Positions 42,752-51,236 of a stretch of DNA of 64,000 bases are shown here, one piece after another. Both the position numbers and the translations under genes were made by a program. The notes under the pieces were generated by a model. It did not search any database, was not told where the DNA came from, and saw only the letters and a list, made by a program, of their open reading frames with translations. The stretch's first letter is position 1; each line of letters begins with the position of its first letter. Source of the stretch: Pseudarthrobacter naphthalenicus (GTDB taxonomy: Bacteria; Actinomycetota; Actinomycetes; Actinomycetales; Micrococcaceae); contig NZ_JARESG010000015.1 in NCBI RefSeq assembly GCF_029076445.1, positions 1 to 64,000 on the forward strand, read 5' to 3'.

Positions 42752-44020
42752 TTAGGTGGTGCCTGATGGTGCTTTTTCAAGAATTTCGCCGGAAGAGCGG
42801 ATGTCACGCAGGATTTCCCCACCCCGTGCTTTCAGCTCGGGAATGCTCGAAACGCCTACCAGCGTCATGGTACGCCTGAGTTCGTCCGCGAGGATATCAA
42901 TCACCCGCTCCACGCCGGGCGTGCCGGCGGCCACCAGCCCGTAGAGGTACGCCCTGCCGATGGAGCAGGCGTCGGCGCCCAGCGCCAGCGCCTTGAAGAT
43001 GTCGCTGCCGCGGCGGATTCCCGAGTCCACATAGATCTCCAGCGCGTCCCCCACCCGCTGGCGGGACTCCTGCAGCACTTCCATGGGGCTGAGCATGTGA
43101 TCGAGCTGGCGGCCGCCGTGGTTGCTGAGCTGGACGGCGTCCAGGCCGATCCGGGCCGCCTGGTCAACATCGGCCGGATTGACGCAGCCCTTGAGCACGA
43201 TCTTGCCGGACCAGGCTTCGCGCAGCGCTTCGAGTTCCTTCCACCCGCTGGCAGCGTCGGAGTGGCCGAGGATGTGCTGCCACATGGACGGGGTCACCAT
43301 GGACGTGGCCGCGGCACTGCGGGGATCCAGGTTCGGGAAGCTGATCCCGTCCGCCTTCAGGAAGTTGATCCACCAGGACGGCCGCCGGGCGATGTCCGCG
43401 ACGGTGGAAAGCGTCAGAGCCGGAGGTGCCGTAAAGCCGTTTCGCAGGTCCCGTTCCCTGGACCCGAGGGCCCGGATGTCGACGCCGACAATCAGGGTGG
43501 TGAATCCGGCGGCTTCGCAGCGCGCGAGTTTGTCCCGGGCGGCCAGGGCATCGGAGCCGAGCCCGAAGTTGAACCAGCGGTCCAGTCCGGGATGGTCCTT
43601 GGCAATGGTTTCCATGGCCACGGTGCTCAGCCCGGCGAGTCCGTAAGGGATGCGGGCGTGCGCGGCGGCCGCCGCGACGGCGGACTCCCCCGCGGGGTGG
43701 AACAGGCGGGTGGCACCGGTGGGGGTCAGCGTCAGGGGCAGGGCACTGGTCTTGCCGAGCAGGGCGGTGCTGGTATCGGGGCCGGCAACCGGGCCCCACC
43801 GGGGCATCAGCGCCCAGGAGTCGAAGACGGCCCGGTTCCGGCGCAGCGTCACTTCGTCCTCGGAGCCGCCGTCGAGGTAATCGAAGATGCCCGCAGGCAG
43901 GACTTTCCTGGCCGCCTTGCGGTACTCCTCAACGCTAAAAGCGTTGGCCAGCACCCGGCGTTGCCTGGACAAAACAGGCGCCCTGAACTGGATGAGTTCC
44001 CGCGCTTCGCTGATCTTCAA
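42752..44020 (-). CDS. FMN-dependent alpha-hydroxy-acid dehydrogenase
   Basis: 422 aa, TTG start at 44020 with GGAAGG upstream. The FMN barrel has IFDYLDGGSEDEVTLRRN, TLIVGVDIRALGSRERDLRN, the catalytic histidine in LSNHGGRQLDHML and the substrate arginine in GIRRGSDIFKALALGADA. Members oxidise lactate, glycolate, mandelate and similar acids. First gene of the ABC importer operon (27 bases before the binding-protein gene), so its substrate is probably brought in by that transporter or produced from it. Confidence 0.88.
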   Translation of the reverse strand: MKISEARELIQFRAPVLSRQRRVLANAFSVEEYRKAARKVLPAGIFDYLDGGSEDEVTLRRNRAVFDSWALMPRWGPVAGPDTSTALLGKTSALPLTLTPTGATRLFHPAGESAVAAAAAHARIPYGLAGLSTVAMETIAKDHPGLDRWFNFGLGSDALAARDKLARCEAAGFTTLIVGVDIRALGSRERDLRNGFTAPPALTLSTVADIARRPSWWINFLKADGISFPNLDPRSAAATSMVTPSMWQHILGHSDAASGWKELEALREAWSGKIVLKGCVNPADVDQAARIGLDAVQLSNHGGRQLDHMLSPMEVLQESRQRVGDALEIYVDSGIRRGSDIFKALALGADACSIGRAYLYGLVAAGTPGVERVIDILADELRRTMTLVGVSSIPELKARGGEILRDIRSSGEILEKAPSGTT

Positions 44021-44202
44021 TCTTGGCCTTCCACTGCCGACGTTGCTTTCTTCAGCGTAGGAAGCACGCGGCCGTGTAACTATGGAGATTCAGACAAGGT
44101 AAGGGGTCAGCCATTAGCACTTACTACCAAAGACAGGATGCCGGAGAAGTACCGGGCAGTGCCGCTGTCCTGCAGAACCCGGGCCTGCCCACCCTTGCTG
44201 AT

Positions 44203-45783
44203 GTGGCCCGGTCCACCAGTTCGGAAATCCTTAGCCTCGTGGACATGCCCGCTGATTCCCGGCAGCCGGTTTCCGGCTCGGTGCTCTATGATTCCACCGC
44301 CGTTCCGGCGAACTTTCCCGGCGCGGTTGCGCTGGCCATCGGCCTGTCACTCACCGGAAAACGGCTGCGGGCCAAAATCCAGGAGCTCCATCACGCCGGA
44401 TATGTGGCAATCGTCTATAAATCCAACGGCAAACCGGACGCCGTACTCCGGGCGGTGGCCCGCGAAGCCGGGATGGCCCTTTTCCGGGCCTCCGACACAG
44501 TCCCCTGGAACCAGCTCGCGGAAATCATGGACGCGGCCGTGGTCCCGCACCGCCGGTCCGGCCGCACCCTGGTGGACATCCGTCCCGGGGATCTGTTCGA
44601 TCTGGCCAACACCGTAGCCGCCCAGGCCGGGGGCGCTATCGCCATCGCCGATCCCGATCAGACGATCCTGGCCTACTCGACCCTCCCGGACCAGCCCATC
44701 GACGAGACGCGGCGCAGTTCCATCCTGAATCTGCACGTGCCCCATTCCGCCCAGACCGACAAGGACTACCGCCGCGTTCACGCGGCCGCGGAAGCGCTGG
44801 AGGTGGCCACCGAGGACCCCATGCTCCGGCGGACCGCCATCGCCATCCGCGCCGGCGCCGAGGTCCTCGGCTCGCTCTGGCTCCTGGAGCGCGCCGAGCA
44901 CCACCATGAGGACGCGGCCCGGATTCTGGGCGAGGCGGCGAACGTCGCCGCGCTCCACATCCTGCACAAGCGCACCTCCTACGTCTCCAACCTCACCCGC
45001 CAGATGGACATGGTCCAGCCGCTGCTGTTCGAGCCCCAATGCGCCGAACTGGCCGCCATCCGACTGGGCATCTCGGCAGCTTCCATCAGGGTGGCCGCGG
45101 TGAGCGGCGGCCCGGCGGACGCGGGCGCCGCCGAAACACTGCAATCGCGCCTCAAGCTCTTTGACACCGTTCGGACCGCCTGCGCCGTCCGGCTGCCCTC
45201 GGCCGTCTGCGGGCTGGCGGACGGCATCGTGTACATCGTCCTGCCGCAGGGCGAAGAATCCGCCCGGCAGTTCCAGCGTGGCGCGGTGCTCAAAATCGTC
45301 CGGAACGCGCGGCGGCTGCTCGGCCGCCCGGTGGTGGCCGCACTGGGGATCGCGGCCCCGATTGGCCGGCTGGAGCAGTCCCGGGTCAACGCCGAGCTGG
45401 TCCTCTCCGAACTGGTCCGCAACGTGGCGGAAGGACGCATTCCCGACGATTCCGACGAGGTGGTGGCCGACGACGAATCCCTCGGCCCGCGCCTGCAGCT
45501 GCGCCAGATTGCCTCGTCATTGACGGCCTCAGGCCAGCTGCCCGGAACCCAAGCCGCACGGATCGCGGCGTACGACGCACAGCATAAGAAATCCTTCGAA
45601 TCCACTGTTGCGGCCTACCTGGACTGCGGCGGAAACGCGATCGAAGCGGCCAGGATGTTGGCGGTGCACGTCAACACCGTCCGCTACCGTCTCTCCCGGG
45701 TGCAGACGCTGTTCGGCCTGGATCTCGACGACCCCGAAACGCGCCTGCTGCTGTGGCTGCAGCTCTGGGCCCGGAACAATTAG
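44203..45783 (+). CDS. PucR/CdaR-family transcriptional regulator
   Basis: 526 aa from the GTG at 44203. The N-terminal part (about 40-110) is PucR-like, and a middle region has a GAF-like fold (AIADPDQTILAYSTL). The C-terminal PucR_2 helix-turn-helix is ESTVAAYLDCGGNAIEAARM then LAVHVNTVRYRLSRVQTLFG. Such regulators control purine or sugar-acid catabolic operons. It is divergent from the hydroxy-acid oxidase-ABC operon. The frame stays open 30 codons upstream of the GTG with matching sequence (LQNPGLPTLADVA), so the true start may be earlier, possibly an ATT at 44113 with AAGGGG 6 bases before it. Confidence 0.85.
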   Translation: MARSTSSEILSLVDMPADSRQPVSGSVLYDSTAVPANFPGAVALAIGLSLTGKRLRAKIQELHHAGYVAIVYKSNGKPDAVLRAVAREAGMALFRASDTVPWNQLAEIMDAAVVPHRRSGRTLVDIRPGDLFDLANTVAAQAGGAIAIADPDQTILAYSTLPDQPIDETRRSSILNLHVPHSAQTDKDYRRVHAAAEALEVATEDPMLRRTAIAIRAGAEVLGSLWLLERAEHHHEDAARILGEAANVAALHILHKRTSYVSNLTRQMDMVQPLLFEPQCAELAAIRLGISAASIRVAAVSGGPADAGAAETLQSRLKLFDTVRTACAVRLPSAVCGLADGIVYIVLPQGEESARQFQRGAVLKIVRNARRLLGRPVVAALGIAAPIGRLEQSRVNAELVLSELVRNVAEGRIPDDSDEVVADDESLGPRLQLRQIASSLTASGQLPGTQAARIAAYDAQHKKSFESTVAAYLDCGGNAIEAARMLAVHVNTVRYRLSRVQTLFGLDLDDPETRLLLWLQLWARNN

Positions 45784-45838
45784 CGGCTGATGTCACGCCT
45801 GTTCAATCAAGGCGAGTCAGGGCGACGTAGCTTCCCAC

Positions 45839-45881
45839 GCCGCCGGCCGCCGTCGTGATTTACACAACGGCGGCCGGCGGC
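45839..45881. terminator. bidirectional 15-bp perfect hairpin
   Basis: GCCGCCGGCCGCCGT (45839-45853) pairs perfectly with ACGGCGGCCGGCGGC (45867-45881) around a 13-base loop. It lies between the PucR-type gene and the leftward small subunit gene. No T-run, but stem strength and position between convergent genes support termination. Confidence 0.7.
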
Positions 45882-45898
45882 ACTTCGGGGCGCGGGGT

Positions 45899-46042
45899 TC
45901 AGCCGAACAGGGCCGCCACACGCGTCAACGTTTCGTAGACGCCGTAGGCCAGCGGGACCCCGACGAGGGCCCAGGCTATAGCAACTCTGCCGGTTGACGG
46001 TGCAGCAGGCGCGGACGCGCCGGGGGTGGATGCGGTGCTCAT
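45899..46042 (-). CDS. MFS transporter small subunit
   Basis: 47 aa; the ATG (46040-46042 on the plus strand read in reverse) begins one base after the stop of the OFA transporter gene. Residues 1-18 are Ser/Pro/Ala-rich, and VAIAWALVGVPLAYGVYETL is a single membrane helix with conserved Gly and Tyr. This matches the tiny partner protein known to follow OFA-family MFS transporters in actinobacteria. Easily missed because of its size. Very close coupling indicates co-assembly. Confidence 0.8.
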   Translation of the reverse strand: MSTASTPGASAPAAPSTGRVAIAWALVGVPLAYGVYETLTRVAALFG

Positions 46043-46043
46043 G

Positions 46044-47435
46044 TCATGCCTCCATGGCTGGTTCATGCCGGCTCAGGCCGGGGCGGGGTTCGTGGAATCG
46101 CGGGTCAACCGGCTTGACCAGCAGGTTGGCGATGAAGCCGATCACCAGCAGCCCCACCATGGTCAGCAGTGCCGGCTGGTAGGACGCGGCGTTCAGTTGG
46201 CCGGGTTTGCCCTGGGCGTCCAGGAAGGCGTTGACGATCAGCGGGCCGGCCACCCCGGCTGCGGACCACGCCGTCAGGAGCCGGCCATGGATGGCCCCCA
46301 CCTGGAAGGTGCCGAAGAGGTCCCGGAGGTAGGCCGGCACGGTGGCGAAGCCGCCGCCGTAGAAGGAGATGATCACGAAGGCCAGCACCACGTACAGGAA
46401 CGTGCTGGTGGAGCCCGCCAGCGCCAGCACCGTGTAGAGCACGGCCCCGACGCCGAGGTAGACCATGTAGATGCGCTTCCGGCCGGTCACATCGGACGTG
46501 GCCGACCAGGCGAAACGGCCGGACATGTTGCCGATCGAGAGCAGCCCCACAAAGCCCGCCGCCACAGCGGCACTCACCAGGGAACCGCCGTCGGGCTTCC
46601 TGAAGAAGTCCTGGATCATGGGAGCGGCCTGCTCCAGGATGCCGATGCCCGCGGTGACGTTGCAGAACAGCGCCACCCAGATGAGCCAGAACTGCCGGGT
46701 CTTCACGGCGTTCTTGGCCGAGACGTTGTCCGTGGTGACCAGCGTGGCTGCCTTGACCTTGGACGGGTCGAACCCGGCAGGCTTCCAGCCTTCGGCCGGG
46801 ACCCTGATGGTGAACGCGCCGAAGAGCATGTAGGCGAGGTAGACCACGGCGAGGGTCAGGAAGAGTTTGCCCACGGCGTCGCCGCTGGCCACCCAGCCCT
46901 GGGCGCCGGAGTTGGGATCGTACATTTTGAGCAGTGCGGTGGAGACCGGGCTGGCGATGAGCGCGCCGCCGCCGAAGCCCATGATGGCCATGCCGGTGGC
47001 CAGGCCCGGGCGGTCCGGGAACCATTTGATCAGGGTGGACACCGGCGAGATGTAACCGATGCCCAGGCCAATCCCGCCCACCACGCCGTAGCCGAGGTAG
47101 ACGAGCCAGAGTTGGTGCGTGAAGATGCCCAGTGAGCCGATGAGGAAGCCGCTGGCCCAGAACAGGGCCGACGTGAACATCGCTTTGCGCGGGCCGTGCT
47201 TGTCCACCCAGGTGCCCATGATGGCGGCCGAGAGGCCCAGCATCACGATGGCGATGGAGAAGATCACACCGATTTCGGTCAGGCTGGCCCCGAAGTGCTT
47301 CACCAGTGCCGTCTTGTAAACGCTGGTGGCGTAGGCCTGGCCGATGCACAGGTGGACGGCGAGTGCGGCAGGCGGCACCAGCCAGCGGTTGAAGCCCGGC
47401 GGGGCAACAGTTCGTTCACGGTCCAGCCAGCCCAT
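46044..47435 (-). CDS. OFA-family MFS transporter (oxalate/formate-antiporter-like)
   Basis: 463 aa, 12 helices, with AGAAGGAG 5 bases before the ATG. N-terminal VHLCIGQAYATSVYKTALVK and GWLDRERTVAPPGFNRWLVP are typical of the OFA group; the central loop has IKWFPDRPGLATGMAIMGFG. Members move oxalate, formate, lactate or other monocarboxylates. Its partner small subunit is one base downstream. The 245-base region upstream also carries the promoter of the rightward FMN reductase gene. Confidence 0.88.
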   Translation of the reverse strand: MGWLDRERTVAPPGFNRWLVPPAALAVHLCIGQAYATSVYKTALVKHFGASLTEIGVIFSIAIVMLGLSAAIMGTWVDKHGPRKAMFTSALFWASGFLIGSLGIFTHQLWLVYLGYGVVGGIGLGIGYISPVSTLIKWFPDRPGLATGMAIMGFGGGALIASPVSTALLKMYDPNSGAQGWVASGDAVGKLFLTLAVVYLAYMLFGAFTIRVPAEGWKPAGFDPSKVKAATLVTTDNVSAKNAVKTRQFWLIWVALFCNVTAGIGILEQAAPMIQDFFRKPDGGSLVSAAVAAGFVGLLSIGNMSGRFAWSATSDVTGRKRIYMVYLGVGAVLYTVLALAGSTSTFLYVVLAFVIISFYGGGFATVPAYLRDLFGTFQVGAIHGRLLTAWSAAGVAGPLIVNAFLDAQGKPGQLNAASYQPALLTMVGLLVIGFIANLLVKPVDPRFHEPRPGLSRHEPAMEA

Positions 47436-47613
47436 AGTTACTCCTTCTGCCCGTCACCGCACCTCGGTGTCCAGCGATTCCAGAGGCGAAAGACCCTACG
47501 TGGGCCAACGCCTCCGGCAATCATGATGCAGATACCAAGCAAACGTAGGATCTATGCGCCGAGCGGCAGGGATTTCACGGTGAGCGGCGGACGGGCACCC
47601 GGTAGACATTTTG

Positions 47614-47643
47614 TTGACACATCATCAAAAAGCCTCGTAGAAT
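47614..47643 (+). promoter_or_regulatory. sigma-70-type promoter of the FMN reductase operon
   Basis: TTGACA and TAGAAT are separated by 18 bases. Transcription would start near 47650, so the ATG at 47642 (which overlaps the -10 box) cannot be the start; the ATG at 47681 with GGTGAGG upstream is. Confidence 0.7.
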
Positions 47644-47680
47644 GATTGAAACATCAACCATTCCGAACGGTGAGGCGCCC

Positions 47681-48400
47681 ATGTCCTGGTTCAAAATTTT
47701 CTCCCGCAAGTCCAAGCCCGGCCACTCCGCTGCCTCGGCAGCCCCCGGCGTGGCGGCCCCGAGCGTGGTGGTCCCTGCCGCAGAGGCTCCCGCCGCAGTT
47801 GCCCCTGAGGTTTCCCCGGCCGCCGATCCCCTGGCGGAGAATGGCCTGCCCAAGATTGCCATCATCACCGGCGCCAGCCGGCCGGGCAGTGTGAACAAGT
47901 CCGTAGCCGAGTGGGTTCTGGCCCAGGTGGCGGATCGCACGGATGCGGACGTCGAGCTGGTGGACATCGCCGACTTCAGCCTCCCCCTGCTGGACGAGGC
48001 CTACCCCGCCGCGTACCAGAACTACCAGAACCCGGCCACCAAGGCGTGGTCGGCCAAGGTCAGCGAGTTCGACGGTTTCATCTTCGTGGTGCACGAGTAC
48101 AACCACACTGCAGGCCCGGTGCTTACCAACGCCCTGTCCTACCTGAACGCAGAGTTCAACAACAAGGTGGCGGGCTTTGTATCCTACGGTTCAGCGGGTG
48201 GCGCCCGCGCCGTCGAGCACTTGCGCGAGATCCTCTCCGAACTCCAGGTGGCTCACGTGCGCAACCAGGTCATGTTCTCCCTGTTCAATGACTTCGAGAA
48301 CTTCTCCGAGTTCAAGCCGACCGAGCAGAACGCCGGCACCCTGGCACCGATGGTTGACCAGGTGGTCTCCTGGGCCAAGGGCTTCGCGACCATTCGCTAG
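47681..48400 (+). CDS. NADPH-dependent FMN reductase
   Basis: 239 aa from the ATG at 47681. Residues 1-60 are an Ala/Pro/Val-rich extension (AASAAPGVAAPSVVVPAAEA), unusual for the family. The flavodoxin-like core starts with KIAIITGASRPGSVNKSVAE, then FDGFIFVVHEYNHTAGPVLT and NNKVAGFVSYGSAGGARAVE, which bind FMN. It reduces FMN with NADPH and could feed the LLM flavoprotein encoded downstream. A MarR-type regulator gene lies between them. Confidence 0.88.
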   Translation: MSWFKIFSRKSKPGHSAASAAPGVAAPSVVVPAAEAPAAVAPEVSPAADPLAENGLPKIAIITGASRPGSVNKSVAEWVLAQVADRTDADVELVDIADFSLPLLDEAYPAAYQNYQNPATKAWSAKVSEFDGFIFVVHEYNHTAGPVLTNALSYLNAEFNNKVAGFVSYGSAGGARAVEHLREILSELQVAHVRNQVMFSLFNDFENFSEFKPTEQNAGTLAPMVDQVVSWAKGFATIR

Positions 48401-48444
48401 AGCTCCCCGGCAGTGTGCCACGTTGAACCCGCGGGAGGGGCGTT

Positions 48445-48912
48445 GTGACGGAGGAAACCCAATGGCTGGACGAACGGGAGACCGAAGTCTGGCGCGGATT
48501 CCTGCAGGCATCCCAGCAAATGGCGGCCGCCATGGACCGCCAGCTGGTGCGGGAGTCACAGCTCTCCGGGGCCGAATTTGCGGTGCTTGTTCCACTCTCT
48601 GAGCACCCGGACGGCGTGGTTCGTGCACGCGAGCTGGGCCGGTCGCTCGGCTGGGACCGCAGCCGCCTGTCCCACCTGCTCAAGCGGATGGAGGCCAGGG
48701 GCCTGTTGGAGAGGAAGAACTGTTCCTCCGATGCACGCGGCCTGGACGTGCAGATCACCCCGGACGGCCGGAAGGCCATAGAGCACGCGGCGCCGGGTCA
48801 TGTGGAGTTCGTCCGCACACACTTCGTCGACCCGCTCACCCGCGCGGAACAGGACGCCCTGGCCTCGGCCACCCGCAAAATCATTGCCTCCCTTCAGCCT
48901 GAATGCGAGTAA
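48445..48912 (+). CDS. MarR-family regulator
   Basis: 155 aa from a GTG with GGAGGGG 5 bases upstream. Winged helix: LSGAEFAVLVPLSEHPDGVV, GRSLGWDRSRLSHLLKRMEA, and the wing LERKNCSSDARGLDVQITPD. Cys in the wing region could be redox-sensitive, which is speculation. It sits between the FMN reductase and the LLM flavoprotein genes on the same strand and probably controls them. Confidence 0.88.
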   Translation: MTEETQWLDERETEVWRGFLQASQQMAAAMDRQLVRESQLSGAEFAVLVPLSEHPDGVVRARELGRSLGWDRSRLSHLLKRMEARGLLERKNCSSDARGLDVQITPDGRKAIEHAAPGHVEFVRTHFVDPLTRAEQDALASATRKIIASLQPECE

Positions 48913-48947
48913 CACAACATGCGACAAGTACTAAGGTTGCCGGTGTG

Positions 48948-49967
48948 AAGAACATCGGATTTCTGTCATTCGGCCATTGGACCGACCACCCGGAGTCCGG
49001 CACCCGGACTGCCTCGGACGCGCTGTTGCAGGCGATTGACCTCTCCGTCGCGGCCGAAGAGCTGGGGGCGGACGGCGCCTATTTCCGCGTCCACCACTTC
49101 GCACAGCAGTACGCCTCCCCGTTCCCGCTGCTCGCTGCGATCGGCGCCCGGACAAGCCGCATTGAGATCGGCACCGGCGTGATCGACATGCGCTACGAGA
49201 ACCCGCTCTACATGGCGGAAGACGCCGGCGCGGCCGACCTGATCTCAGGCGGCCGGCTGCAGCTGGGCATCAGCCGTGGTTCACCCGAGCAGGTCATCGA
49301 CGGGTGGCGCCACTTCGGCTACGCTCCCGCCGAGGGCGAGTCGGACGCGGACATGGGCCGCAGGCACACTGAGCGTCTGCTCGAGGTACTCAAGGGCGAG
49401 GGCTTCGCGGCACCCAGCCCTCGCCCGATGTTCCCGAATCCGCCGGGCCTGCTGCGCCTGGAGCCGCACTCCGAGGGCCTGCGCGACCGCATCTGGTGGG
49501 GTTCGGGCTCGAACGCCACGGCCATCTGGGCGGCAAAGCTCGGCATGAACCTGCAGAGCTCCACGCTCAAGGATGACGAGAGCGGTAAGCCCTTCCACGT
49601 CCAGCAGGCCGAGCAGATTGAGCTCTACCGGCAGGCCTGGAAGGAGGCGGGGCACCAGCGGGAGCCGCGTGTCTCGGTCAGCCGCAGCATCTTCGCCCTG
49701 ACGGACGAGCGCGACTGGCAATACTTCGGCCGCGACCGCCACAGTTCGGACCAGGTGGGCAACATCGACGCGAAAACGCGCGCCGTGTTTGGCCGCTCCT
49801 ACGCGGGCACCCCGGAGGAGCTGGCCAAGAAGCTGGCCGAGGATGAGGCGATCGCCGCGGCAGACACCCTGCTGCTCACGGTCCCGAACCAGCTCGGCGT
49901 CGACTACAACGCCCACGTCATCGAATCGATCCTGAAGTATGTAGCGCCCGAGCTCGGCTGGCGCTGA
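48948..49967 (+). CDS. LLM-class flavin-dependent oxidoreductase
   Basis: 339 aa from a GTG at 48948; an ATG 15 codons upstream lies in the tail of the MarR gene. The bacterial luciferase-like barrel is recognisable: IGFLSFGHWTDHPESGTRTA, AEELGADGAYFRVHHFAQQY, SRIEIGTGVIDMRYENPLYM and AAADTLLLTVPNQ near the end. These enzymes use FMN or F420 to oxidise small molecules. The FMN reductase two genes upstream suggests an FMNH2-dependent monooxygenase. Confidence 0.85.
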   Translation, partial: KNIGFLSFGHWTDHPESGTRTASDALLQAIDLSVAAEELGADGAYFRVHHFAQQYASPFPLLAAIGARTSRIEIGTGVIDMRYENPLYMAEDAGAADLISGGRLQLGISRGSPEQVIDGWRHFGYAPAEGESDADMGRRHTERLLEVLKGEGFAAPSPRPMFPNPPGLLRLEPHSEGLRDRIWWGSGSNATAIWAAKLGMNLQSSTLKDDESGKPFHVQQAEQIELYRQAWKEAGHQREPRVSVSRSIFALTDERDWQYFGRDRHSSDQVGNIDAKTRAVFGRSYAGTPEELAKKLAEDEAIAAADTLLLTVPNQLGVDYNAHVIESILKYVAPELGWR

Positions 49968-50033
49968 CCCCCGCGAGGGAAGACCATGCTCTTCCCTCGC
50001 GGGCGGTGCCCACGTGCTCCTGAACTTTCGGCG

Positions 50034-50534
50034 TCAGCCCCGGGCCGGCCGGACCATCCTGACCTGCGGCAACTCTTCCCACTCGGGCGGCAGCAGGCCC
50101 GTTGCCCCATCGGGGCGGAATCCCTGCTTGAGGTAAAACGCCTGCGCCCGGGGATTGTCCCGGAGCACCCACAGATAGGCGGCGGAATCGCCGACGGCGG
50201 CACTCAACAGTGCCGCGCCCAGTCCCGTCCCGTAGGTGTGCCGGAGCGTAAAGAGCGAATACAGTTCCAGCTCCGCGGGGCCGTCCTCATCCCGGCCCGG
50301 CCCGGCGTCCGCCAGTCCCACGATGTGGTTGTTGCCGTCCACGGCGATGATCCGCGGGTCATCAACTGCCAGGTGCGGGCGACGCCGTTCGGCCCGTTCG
50401 GCGATGCTGGCCCGCCGGGCGCGGAAGAACTCCGGGGACAGTAAGTGCCCGTAGCTCTCCTCGTGGGCGAGTGTATGGAAGAGCACCACGGCGAGGGCGT
50501 CCCCGGGCGTGGCCTGGCGCAGCTGATACTCCAT
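50034..50534 (-). CDS. GNAT-family N-acetyltransferase
   Basis: 166 aa. The GNAT core is ELYSLFTLRHTYGTGLGAAL with the acetyl-CoA P-loop R/Q-xx-G-xG/A (YGTGLGAALL), then YLWVLRDNPRAQAFYLKQGF. Acceptor unknown. Its start is 9 bases after the stop of the SOUL protein gene, so the two form an operon. Confidence 0.85.
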   Translation of the reverse strand: MEYQLRQATPGDALAVVLFHTLAHEESYGHLLSPEFFRARRASIAERAERRRPHLAVDDPRIIAVDGNNHIVGLADAGPGRDEDGPAELELYSLFTLRHTYGTGLGAALLSAAVGDSAAYLWVLRDNPRAQAFYLKQGFRPDGATGLLPPEWEELPQVRMVRPARG

Positions 50535-50543
50535 CCGGTCAGC

Positions 50544-51131
50544 CTAGGCGCTGGCTGTCTCCTGCACGTCCTGGATGACCTCGTTGTGCCGCAGGAACCA
50601 GGGCTTGAAGGGCGGGTCAAAGCGGGCAAACCGCGGCGGACCCACCGCTGTCAGACCGGCCAGGGGCAGTGCCGCCTGCAGCCCCCTGTTCCGTTGCTCA
50701 AAGGCCTTTGCGTTGCCGCTGCCCGAGAAGCGGACCACCGCGGCCAGCGAACCCGGAACTTCCCGGACCACCACGTCAGGGTTCGTCGGCACCGGAGCGG
50801 ATTCCGCCGTCGTGCTGGCGGGCAGCACAAAGGCAATCACAAACTCAGCGGGCGAATCGCTGCCTGGCAGCGGGCCGCTCTGGAGAACCGGCGCTGTCAT
50901 CGCCAGCTTCTGCGGTGCCTGGGTTTCCTGGATGACGGGGGCAGTCATCGCCAGCTTCTGCCGGGCCGTGTTGCTGCCGCTGATGTAGTCGAACAAATGC
51001 CGGAAGGCAGCGTTGCCGGCCCGGTCAAAGGTGGCGTTGACGTGCACCTCGGCGACGACGTGCGCGGGATAGCGGCGCAGTTCAAAGTGCGGGTAGCGGT
51101 GCACCAGCTCGTAAGGTTGCTGTTCGGTCAT
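50544..51131 (-). CDS. SOUL-family heme-binding-like protein
   Basis: 195 aa. The SOUL pattern is YELVHRYPHFELRRYPAHVV, NAAFRHLFDYISGSNTARQK and PPFKPWFLRHNEVIQD near the end. In the middle, QKLAMTAPV occurs twice, 16 residues apart (KLAMTAPVIQETQAP then KLAMTAPVLQ), probably an internal duplication; in other members this loop occurs once. The human homologue binds heme; the role in bacteria is unclear. Confidence 0.88.
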   Translation of the reverse strand: MTEQQPYELVHRYPHFELRRYPAHVVAEVHVNATFDRAGNAAFRHLFDYISGSNTARQKLAMTAPVIQETQAPQKLAMTAPVLQSGPLPGSDSPAEFVIAFVLPASTTAESAPVPTNPDVVVREVPGSLAAVVRFSGSGNAKAFEQRNRGLQAALPLAGLTAVGPPRFARFDPPFKPWFLRHNEVIQDVQETASA

Positions 51132-51207
51132 GCCTCCAGACCCTACGCCGGTCCGGGGCCGGCGGCCAGAGACGGACCTACCCTGTTGGCAGCGAACGTC
51201 TAGACAT

Positions 51208-51230
51208 GTGACCTTTTAGTCACCTATTCT
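51208..51230 (+). promoter_or_regulatory. inverted-repeat operator and -10 box of the ArsR-fusion gene
   Basis: GTGAC (51208-51212) and GTCAC (51219-51223) form a 16-base inverted repeat. TATTCT at 51225-51230 is a good -10 box, and the coding GTG begins 7 bases later, so the mRNA is probably leaderless. No Shine-Dalgarno sequence is present. Confidence 0.6.
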
Positions 51231-51236
51231 TGGACT

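Noticed and set aside
41687..42766. 360-codon plus-strand frame across the ABC permease and binding-protein genes
   Set aside because: Spans two functional genes on the other strand and resembles no protein.
46026..47135. 370-codon plus-strand frame across the OFA transporter gene
   Set aside because: Antisense shadow, His/Gly/Arg-rich; the small subunit gene on the other strand explains the start region.
47436..47613. Riboswitch upstream of the OFA transporter
   Set aside because: Several short pairings can be drawn, but no known aptamer consensus could be recognised.
47642..47680. ATG at 47642 as start of the FMN reductase
   Set aside because: It overlaps the -10 box of a good promoter, and a proper ribosome site precedes the ATG at 47681.
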